The notes beneath the pieces are model-generated. The model was given only the letters and a program-made list of their open reading frames with translations, was not told where the DNA came from and ran no database searches. Positions 14,300-18,887 of a stretch of DNA of 18,887 nt are shown one piece after another; the stretch's first letter is position 1; each line of letters starts with the position of its first letter. A program made the position numbers and the translations under genes. This DNA comes from an uncultured Selenomonadaceae bacterium (GTDB lineage Bacteria > Bacillota > Negativicutes > Selenomonadales > Selenomonadaceae): NCBI GenBank assembly GCA_945637225.1, contig CALZDE010000011.1, positions 1-18,887 on the forward strand, read 5' to 3'.

Positions 14300-15148
14300 A
14301 TGAAACTGTTAAGCATTAATACCCATAGTCTGATCGAGGAAAATTACGAGAAGAAGGTAAAAATTTTCGTTGAAGCTGTTGCCCGCATTAAGCCAGATAT
14401 TATCTGCATGCAGGAAGTAAATCAGACTAATACCGCAGCTTTAGCTGATGATTCCCTGAAGGTAAATCAGTATGTTATTCCAAATGCAACTGTTCCATTG
14501 AAGGCAGATAACCACGCAGCTCTGGTAGCTAAGCTCCTGAGAGAAGCTGGCGTAACTTATTACTGGGTGTGGTCTGCTGCAAAGATGGGCTATGATAAGT
14601 ATGATGAAGGTCAGGCTATTTTCTCCTTGAAGCCAATCGAGGAAATTCATGATTTCCCTATCAGTAAGGTAGATGATTTCTCTAAGTGGAAGACCCGCCA
14701 CGTATTAGGTGCACGTGTTCAGGGCCTGCCTGATTGGTACTACAGCGTTCACATGGGCTGGTGGACTGATGAGGAAGAGCCATTCCAGACTCAGTGGGAT
14801 AAGCTGGAGACCGAGCTTTATCTCCGCAAGATTGATACCAAGGTATGGCTGTTAGGCGACTTCAACAGTCCATCCGTTGTACGTAATCAGGGTTATGACT
14901 ACATCCGCAGCAAGGGCTGGCATGATACCTATGAGAATGTAAAGATTAAGGATACCGGCATTACCGTAGCAGGCATCATTGATGGCTGGAGAGGTCTTAT
15001 CGAAGGCAACCCAGATCAGCTGAAGGGCATGCGTATCGACTATGTATGGTGCAATAAGGACGATAAAATGCTGAGCTCACTTGTAATTTTCAATGGTGAA
15101 AATGAAGAAGTAATTTCTGACCACTTCGGTGTTTTGGTTGAATATTAA
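14300..15148 (+). CDS. mapP: Endonuclease/exonuclease/phosphatase-fold enzyme, probable maltose 6'-phosphate phosphatase
   Basis: The ATG at 14300 is chosen because GGAGAGGGAG (14284-14293) lies just before it and the protein then starts MKLLSINTHS, as usual for this family. An ATG at 14267 would add 11 highly charged residues. The 282-residue product has the metal-dependent EEP phosphatase motifs: Asn7, Glu39 (MQEVNQ), His151 (HMGWW), Asp187 and Asn189 (GDFNSP), and Asp274-His275 (SDHFG). There is no signal peptide, so it works in the cytosol. The family covers nucleases and phosphatases. In Enterococcus faecalis, MapP of this fold dephosphorylates maltose 6'-phosphate made by a maltose PTS. 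Placement here between a glucose/maltose-type permease gene and malQ supports the same role, by inference. Confidence 0.75.
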   Translation: MKLLSINTHSLIEENYEKKVKIFVEAVARIKPDIICMQEVNQTNTAALADDSLKVNQYVIPNATVPLKADNHAALVAKLLREAGVTYYWVWSAAKMGYDKYDEGQAIFSLKPIEEIHDFPISKVDDFSKWKTRHVLGARVQGLPDWYYSVHMGWWTDEEEPFQTQWDKLETELYLRKIDTKVWLLGDFNSPSVVRNQGYDYIRSKGWHDTYENVKIKDTGITVAGIIDGWRGLIEGNPDQLKGMRIDYVWCNKDDKMLSSLVIFNGENEEVISDHFGVLVEY

Positions 15149-15211
15149 TTTTAGTTAGCACAAAAGTTTATCATTTTTAAGATAGTTTGCTATTTAAAAG
15201 GAGAAATTAAA

Positions 15212-16702
15212 ATGGACAGAAAAGCAGGCATACTGATGCCAATATTCAGCCTCCCATCCAAGTATGGTATTGGTTCTTTTGACACTGAAGCATATAAGTT
15301 TGTTGACTGGCTGAAAAAAGCAGGTCAGACCTACTGGCAGATTTTACCTCTGGTACCTACCAGCTATGGTGATTCCCCATATCAGTCTTTCTCTACTTAT
15401 GCAGGCAATCCATATTTCATCAATCTGGAAGCACTCATCGGTGAAGGCGTTTTGACTAAAGAGGAATGTGAAGCGGTAGATTTCGGTACTGATGCAGATG
15501 ATATAGATTATGCAAAACTCTACAATGGCCGTTATGCATTACTTCGCAAGGCTTATGAGCGCAGTAAAATTGCTTCCAATAATGAGTATCAGTCCTTTAT
15601 CAAGGAAAATGAGTGGTGGCTCAATGACTATGCTCTCTTCATGGCTGTAAAGGGCCGTTTTGAAGGCAAGGCATGGAATGAGTGGCCAGAGGATATCAAG
15701 CTTCGCCATGCTAATGCTATTGAGTATTACAACCGTGAGCTTTACTATGATATTGAATTTCATAAGTACATACAGTTCAAGTTTGTACAGCATTGGAATG
15801 CTTTGAAAAATTACGCTAACCAGAAGGGTATTCAGATTGTGGGCGACATTCCAATTTATGTTGCTATGGACAGTGCAGATACCTGGGCAAATCCACAGTT
15901 ATTCCAGCTGGATTCCAATAATCAGCCTATCGCTGTTGCCGGCTGTCCTCCTGATGGATTCTCCGCTACTGGTCAGCTTTGGGGCAACCCATTATATCGT
16001 TGGGATTATCATGAGCAGACCAAGTATCAGTGGTGGATGACCCGTCTCTGGTATGCGTTCAAGCTTTATGATGTAGTACGTATCGACCATTTCCGTGGCT
16101 TTGATGAGTATTATTCCATTCCTTATGGTGAGACTACTGCTATTAATGGCCATTGGGAAAAGGGCCCTGGCATGAAGTTATTCAATCGCATGTTTGAGTA
16201 TCTCGGCCATCGTCAGGTTATCGCTGAAGACCTTGGCTTCATGACTGACACTGTACGTCAGATGGTAAAGGAAAGCGGTTTCCCTGGCATGAAGGTTCTG
16301 GAATTTGGCTTTGATGCAAGAGATTCTTCCTCTGCAGACTATATGCCTCATGTATATCCAGAGAATAGCGTAGTATACACTGGTACTCATGACAATGAGA
16401 CTATCCGTGGCTGGTTCGGCAGTATTACTGAGGATGAGATGACTTTGGTACGTGCATATCTCTATGACAGCACTACTCCAGTAGAGAAGCTCCATAAGCC
16501 AATGGTAGCTATGGCTATGCGTTCTAATTCCAACACCTGTATCATTCCTTTGCAGGATTACATGGGCAAGGATAACACAGCTCGCATTAATACTCCTTCC
16601 ACCGTTGGTCAGAACTGGCGCTGGAGGGCAGTTGAGGGTGAAATCAGCGAGTCACTGGCAGAGGAAATCTACACCATGACTTGGGCATTCCGCCGTCTGT
16701 AA
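15212..16702 (+). CDS. malQ: 4-alpha-glucanotransferase (amylomaltase, GH77)
   Basis: This 496-residue enzyme transfers glucan units between maltose and maltodextrins, releasing glucose in the cytosol. It has the compact Thermus-type GH77 length, without the N-terminal extension of the E. coli enzyme. The N-terminus (RKAGILMPIFSLPSKYGIG), the SPYQSFSTYAGNP motif and the three catalytic acids are present: nucleophile Asp292 (RIDHFRGF), acid/base Glu339 (IAEDLG) and Asp394 (GTHDNE). The positions agree within one residue with the Thermus amylomaltase. AAGGAG precedes the start. It lies 63 nt after mapP with no terminator between, so the two are probably co-transcribed. In this locus it would consume the maltose freed by MapP. 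No maltose phosphorylase gene is present in the window. Confidence 0.95.
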   Translation: MDRKAGILMPIFSLPSKYGIGSFDTEAYKFVDWLKKAGQTYWQILPLVPTSYGDSPYQSFSTYAGNPYFINLEALIGEGVLTKEECEAVDFGTDADDIDYAKLYNGRYALLRKAYERSKIASNNEYQSFIKENEWWLNDYALFMAVKGRFEGKAWNEWPEDIKLRHANAIEYYNRELYYDIEFHKYIQFKFVQHWNALKNYANQKGIQIVGDIPIYVAMDSADTWANPQLFQLDSNNQPIAVAGCPPDGFSATGQLWGNPLYRWDYHEQTKYQWWMTRLWYAFKLYDVVRIDHFRGFDEYYSIPYGETTAINGHWEKGPGMKLFNRMFEYLGHRQVIAEDLGFMTDTVRQMVKESGFPGMKVLEFGFDARDSSSADYMPHVYPENSVVYTGTHDNETIRGWFGSITEDEMTLVRAYLYDSTTPVEKLHKPMVAMAMRSNSNTCIIPLQDYMGKDNTARINTPSTVGQNWRWRAVEGEISESLAEEIYTMTWAFRRL

Positions 16703-16733
16703 TCCATAATAAGCATGTAGGTCATCAAGGTGA

Positions 16734-16811
16734 CTTTGCATAAAAGAAGACTTCTTCAAAAACAGTAAATCCTTTCTCTCTTAGGCTCTCGTTCTTGGCG
16801 GGACGGGAGCC
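16734..16811 (+). other. Hairpins in the spacer after malQ
   Basis: The 430-nt spacer 16703-17132 has no gene. Its first part holds a bulged stem near 16718-16740, a 13-nt palindrome AAGAAGACTTCTT (16744-16756) and a strong hairpin GGCTCTCGT (16784-16792) with ACGGGAGCC (16803-16811). No T tract follows directly, so none is a standard terminator. The malQ transcript may end here by another route. Confidence 0.4.
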
Positions 16812-16883
16812 GGGTCTTTGACCTGAAAGAAGGTTTTGCTTATTGTTAAAATAAATATATGGCAGTTTAACGCCAAATCGTCA

Positions 16884-16898
16884 TGTAACGATGTTACA
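16884..16898. promoter_or_regulatory. Perfect palindrome TGTAAC-GAT-GTTACA upstream of the porin
   Basis: The 6-bp arms are perfectly inverted around 3 nt, a shape typical of a dimeric regulator's operator. It lies about 70 nt before the porin -35 box. The binding protein is unknown. Confidence 0.5.
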
Positions 16899-16901
16899 CT
16901 A

Positions 16902-16915
16902 TGGAAACGTTTTCG
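16902..16915. promoter_or_regulatory. Cre-like operator TGGAAACGTTTTCG upstream of the porin
   Basis: A 14-bp site with a central CG and the AAACGTTT core of CcpA/LacI-family operators. It lies 53 nt before the porin -35 box and four bases after the TGTAAC palindrome. It could link porin expression to carbon supply through CcpA or the LacI-family protein of the sugar island. Confidence 0.55.
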
Positions 16916-16968
16916 GTAAAACAGCGTAACGTGAATGAAAAAAATTAATGCAAATTGCACAAAAGGTA

Positions 16969-16998
16969 TTGACAACAGGTATACTAATAATGTAGAAT
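16969..16998 (+). promoter_or_regulatory. Promoter of the SLH porin gene
   Basis: A perfect TTGACA (16969-16974) and TAGAAT (16993-16998) with an 18-nt spacer. The leader would be about 125 nt, long for a gene with a strong ribosome binding site. Confidence 0.75.
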
Positions 16999-17071
16999 AT
17001 CATTGTCGGTAGATGTTTGAGAAATTTAGTAGAAATGATTGGTAACTAGGGAACAATGATTTTGAAGAATT

Positions 17072-17125
17072 TCCTCTCCATCTATGGACATAGATATAAA
17101 TTAATTTTTTACTTAAAGGAGAGGG
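17072..17125 (+). promoter_or_regulatory. Candidate ribosome-binding-site sequestering stem in the porin leader
   Basis: CCTCTCC (17073-17079) is perfectly complementary to GGAGAGG (17118-17124), which is the porin Shine-Dalgarno sequence, and one G-U pair can extend it. A second hairpin, ATCTATG (17080-17086) with CATAGAT (17089-17095), stacks directly inside. Folding would hide the ribosome binding site. Function is inferred from complementarity only. Confidence 0.5.
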
Positions 17126-17132
17126 TTTAAAA

Positions 17133-18434
17133 ATGAAACTCAATCGTAAGGCAATCGTTGCTGCAGCTATCATCGCTTCCGCAGCATCCTTCAGTGCTCC
17201 TTCTGCTTTTGCAGCAGGTGCAGACAGCTTCAGCGATGTTCCAAAGGATCATTGGGCATACGAGGCTCTGGATTATTTAGCTAAGGAAGGCGTTGTTGAT
17301 GGTTACACCGACGGCACTTTCGAGGGCAACCGTACTATGAGCCGTTATGAGATGGCTGCTATCGTTTACAAGGCTTGCCAGAACGAGAACATCAGCATTG
17401 GTGGCCGTGCAGTATTAGACAAGCTGCGCGCTGAGTATGACGCTGAGATTAAGCAGCTGAATACCCGTGTTGACAAGGTAGAGAAGGACGTTGAAGATAT
17501 TAAGAAGTTCGGCGTTCATGGTTTCTTCCGCGCTCAGTATGATGTAGATAATAATGGCGGCGTTAACAACAATAAGCGTTTCCTGATGGAGTTACAGGGC
17601 TTCTACAAGGTAAACGATAACTGGACTGCTCGTTATCAGCAGGAGTACAACGCTCGTTACACTGATGATAGCAGAAGTGCTTATGTGGATGACAATGGCA
17701 AGGTAGTTGCTGATCCAGCAGCTGATGCTATTGGTTCTTCTAATGGTGTACAGCGTCTGTGGGTTGAGGGTACTGCTGACAATGGTAACTGGGTAAATAT
17801 CGGTCGTGCTTGGAGAGGCTTAGGCTTCCAGAACCAGTTCATCGGTACTCAGACTGATGGTATTCAGGCTGGTATTAATTTAGGTGGCTTACAGGCTAGT
17901 CCTTTCGTTCTGAGAAATACCAATACTACTCGTACCAAATCTGCTACCGCTTATGGTTTACAGATTCAGGGTCCTGTTGGTCATAACTTCGACATCACTG
18001 CTGCTGTAGCTGGTGTTAGATCTGAGAATAAGGACAATGAGGGTACTAGCTACAATGTAGGTTTTGCTACTAATGTTGCTAAGAACCTGCGTTTAATCGC
18101 TGAGTATCAGCGTATTGGCAATGATTCTAACAAGAACGGTGCTTCTTGGGAAGCAAGAGTAAACTACAAGGGTACCGACCTGCAGGATAAGGGTTCCTTC
18201 GGCATGTTCGCTCGTTATCTGAAGACTGGTGAGGTTCGCGGTCTGCTGGACTCCGGTGATGATGAGTGGGGTTCCTTAGATAGAAACAGCCGTATGTGGA
18301 TTCTGGGTGCAAGCTATGTACCTGCTAAGAACATTGAGTGGACCACTCTCGTTGAGTTTGGTAAGCGCGGTATCCACAGTGCTGACACCACTACCCGCAA
18401 CATGTTCCGTACTCAGGTTGACTTCCACTTCTAA
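17133..18434 (+). CDS. SLH-domain outer membrane porin (OmpM family)
   Basis: The 433-residue protein begins with a signal peptide (cleavage expected after AFA, residue 27). One SLH domain follows at about 30-80 (FSDVPKDHWAYEAL through MSRYEMAAIVY), then a short coiled coil (about 90-122) and a beta-strand-rich region to the C-terminus, which ends VDFHF. A terminal aromatic residue is the mark of outer-membrane barrels inserted by BamA. OmpM proteins of Negativicutes join the outer membrane to polyaminated peptidoglycan through the SLH domain and form pores. Length and layout fit. AAAGGAG at 17115-17121 and biased codons indicate strong expression, with the reservation that a leader segment can pair with the ribosome binding site. 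Which small solutes pass is unknown; supply of maltodextrins to the neighbouring PTS is possible. Confidence 0.92.
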   Translation: MKLNRKAIVAAAIIASAASFSAPSAFAAGADSFSDVPKDHWAYEALDYLAKEGVVDGYTDGTFEGNRTMSRYEMAAIVYKACQNENISIGGRAVLDKLRAEYDAEIKQLNTRVDKVEKDVEDIKKFGVHGFFRAQYDVDNNGGVNNNKRFLMELQGFYKVNDNWTARYQQEYNARYTDDSRSAYVDDNGKVVADPAADAIGSSNGVQRLWVEGTADNGNWVNIGRAWRGLGFQNQFIGTQTDGIQAGINLGGLQASPFVLRNTNTTRTKSATAYGLQIQGPVGHNFDITAAVAGVRSENKDNEGTSYNVGFATNVAKNLRLIAEYQRIGNDSNKNGASWEARVNYKGTDLQDKGSFGMFARYLKTGEVRGLLDSGDDEWGSLDRNSRMWILGASYVPAKNIEWTTLVEFGKRGIHSADTTTRNMFRTQVDFHF

Positions 18435-18491
18435 TATCGCGTTAGCGGCTTAGAATAATTAATTGGGCGACAATTAAATCATAAAAAATAT

Positions 18492-18534
18492 GTGTCATGC
18501 ATTTGCAGAAATGTGAGTGTGTGGCACTTTTTTT
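18492..18534 (+). terminator. Intrinsic terminator of the porin gene
   Basis: GTGTCA (18492-18497) pairs with TGGCAC (18522-18527), an inner GCATTT/AAATGT stem extends it, and seven T residues follow. Confidence 0.75.
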
Positions 18535-18544
18535 GTAATATATC

Positions 18545-18573
18545 TTGACAAATAATCTATATTATGGTATTAT
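18545..18573 (+). promoter_or_regulatory. Promoter of the structured leader at the window end
   Basis: A perfect TTGACA (18545-18550), a 17-nt spacer and TATTAT (18568-18573). It starts right after the porin terminator. The predicted start near 18580 leaves a leader of about 255 nt before the next gene. Confidence 0.8.
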
Positions 18574-18647
18574 ACAAGCAAGAATTAGATTTCTTCGTGT
18601 TGTGGCACGTAAAAGCTGTACTGTACTTGGGCAGTATAAATACCGAG

Positions 18648-18756
18648 GCTCATTAGTGTCCATGTGGGACATTGCGGCTTGGCTCTAGCAAAAGGAGCTT
18701 CCAAATAAGGTGGGTTAACCTTATGCTCATTGATGTTCATGTGGGACATCGCGGCT
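18648..18756 (+). repeat. Two copies of a 32-nt RNA motif
   Basis: Copy 1 lies at 18648-18679 and copy 2 at 18725-18756, a period of 77 nt. The four differences fall at motif positions 8, 9, 13 and 26, all in the P2 stem, and pairing is kept in both copies. The intervening sequence is not repeated. Confidence 0.85.
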
Positions 18757-18792
18757 GACAGCCAGCATAAAACCACAGCATTTGCGATCATT

Positions 18793-18818
18793 GGCTAGGT
18801 GATGAACCTAGCTTTTTT
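18793..18818 (+). terminator. Leader terminator (attenuator) before the last gene
   Basis: GCTAGGT (18794-18800) pairs with ACCTAGC (18806-18812) around a 5-nt loop, and six T residues follow (18813-18818). It lies between a strong promoter and a start codon only 17 nt on, the usual place for transcription attenuation. Confidence 0.8.
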
Positions 18819-18834
18819 ATTTAGGAGAATGGAT

Positions 18835-18887
18835 ATGAAAAATTTTAAGGAAGCTTATATGGAAGCTTTGCTGAAACAAATAAAAGA
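18835..18887 (+). CDS. Unidentified protein, N-terminal fragment cut by the window end
   Basis: AGGAG at 18823-18827 stands 7 nt before this ATG; an in-frame ATG at 18829 is too close to it. Seventeen codons are visible, encoding MKNFKEAYMEALLKQIK, a charged and probably helical start with no signal peptide. This is too little to assign a family. The gene is controlled by the tandem-motif leader and terminator directly upstream, so its identity would be the best clue to what that leader senses. Confidence 0.6.
   Translation, partial: MKNFKEAYMEALLKQIK

Larger units (their letters stand above)
18580..18834 (+). ncRNA. Tandem-motif structured leader, candidate riboswitch or attenuator
   Basis: The leader contains two copies of a 32-nt motif (18648-18679 and 18725-18756), identical at 28 positions. 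Each has a conserved GCTCATT, a 7-bp hairpin with loop ATGTG and a trailing GCGGCT. Each copy can be closed by an outer stem: GAGGCT (18645-18650) with AGCTTC (18696-18701), and TTATGCT (18721-18727) with AGCATAA (18764-18770). A competing hairpin, ATAAGGT (18705-18711) with ACCTTAT (18718-18724), overlaps the second outer stem. An intrinsic terminator ends the leader just before the gene. Two small hairpins (18596-18609 and 18619-18636) precede the motifs. I do not recognise a known class, so the ligand or partner is unknown. Confidence 0.65.

Noticed and set aside
16781..16975. 64-codon minus-strand open frame in the porin upstream region
   Set aside because: It overlaps operators and the porin promoter, lacks a ribosome binding site and resembles no protein.
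18648..18756. T-box leader, because GTGGGACATCGCGG resembles the T-box antiterminator bulge
   Set aside because: The T-box word needs UGGNACC, but here it is UGGGACA. The segment is better explained as one side of the P2 hairpin. No Stem I features were found, and the motif is present twice 77 nt apart.

Overview
The window looks like a piece of a chromosome from a diderm Firmicute of the class Negativicutes (Selenomonadales, in the Selenomonas/Megamonas/Anaerovibrio range). The main reason is the gene at 17133-18434. It encodes a signal peptide, one SLH domain, a short coiled coil and a beta-barrel ending in Phe, which is the OmpM layout typical of this class. Strong AGGAGG-type ribosome binding sites and TTGACA-17-TATAAT promoters agree. 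Genus is not determined.

Layout. (1) 1-1841: an upstream gene's terminator, a membrane protein fused to a cytidylate-kinase-like domain, and an Rrf2-type regulator that probably binds Fe-S. (2) 1842-4676: lysC, with a well-formed internal start for a separate regulatory subunit, then a class I aminotransferase and a terminator. (3) 4730-9299: a three-gene signalling operon encoding Hpt-REC-HD-GYP, a soluble hybrid histidine kinase and a FIST sensor protein. It reads as a cytosolic phosphorelay that lowers c-di-GMP. (4) 9302-16702: a sugar island. A LacI-family repressor is read leftwards; rightwards come an EIIA(Glc)-like protein with a C-terminal membrane anchor, an EIIA-EIIC-EIIB permease, a MapP-like phosphatase and MalQ. 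The likely route is: maltose enters as maltose 6'-phosphate, MapP removes the phosphate, and amylomaltase handles the free maltose. (5) 16703-18534: an upstream region rich in operators, then the SLH porin and its terminator. (6) 18535-18887: a strong promoter, a structured leader of about 250 nt with two copies of a 32-nt motif and an intrinsic terminator, and the first 17 codons of an unidentified gene.

The strongest candidate for something undescribed is the leader at 18580-18834. Its two motif copies differ at four positions. All four lie in one predicted stem and all keep pairing, including a full A-U to G-C exchange. I cannot assign it to a riboswitch class that I know. Other notable points are the structured 300-nt spacer after the permease gene, the porin ribosome binding site facing a perfect 7-nt complement, the tail-anchored EIIA paralogue, and the array of TTTCAT/ATGAAA half-sites in the divergent sugar promoter. 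No tRNA, rRNA, CRISPR array, insertion sequence or phage gene was seen.
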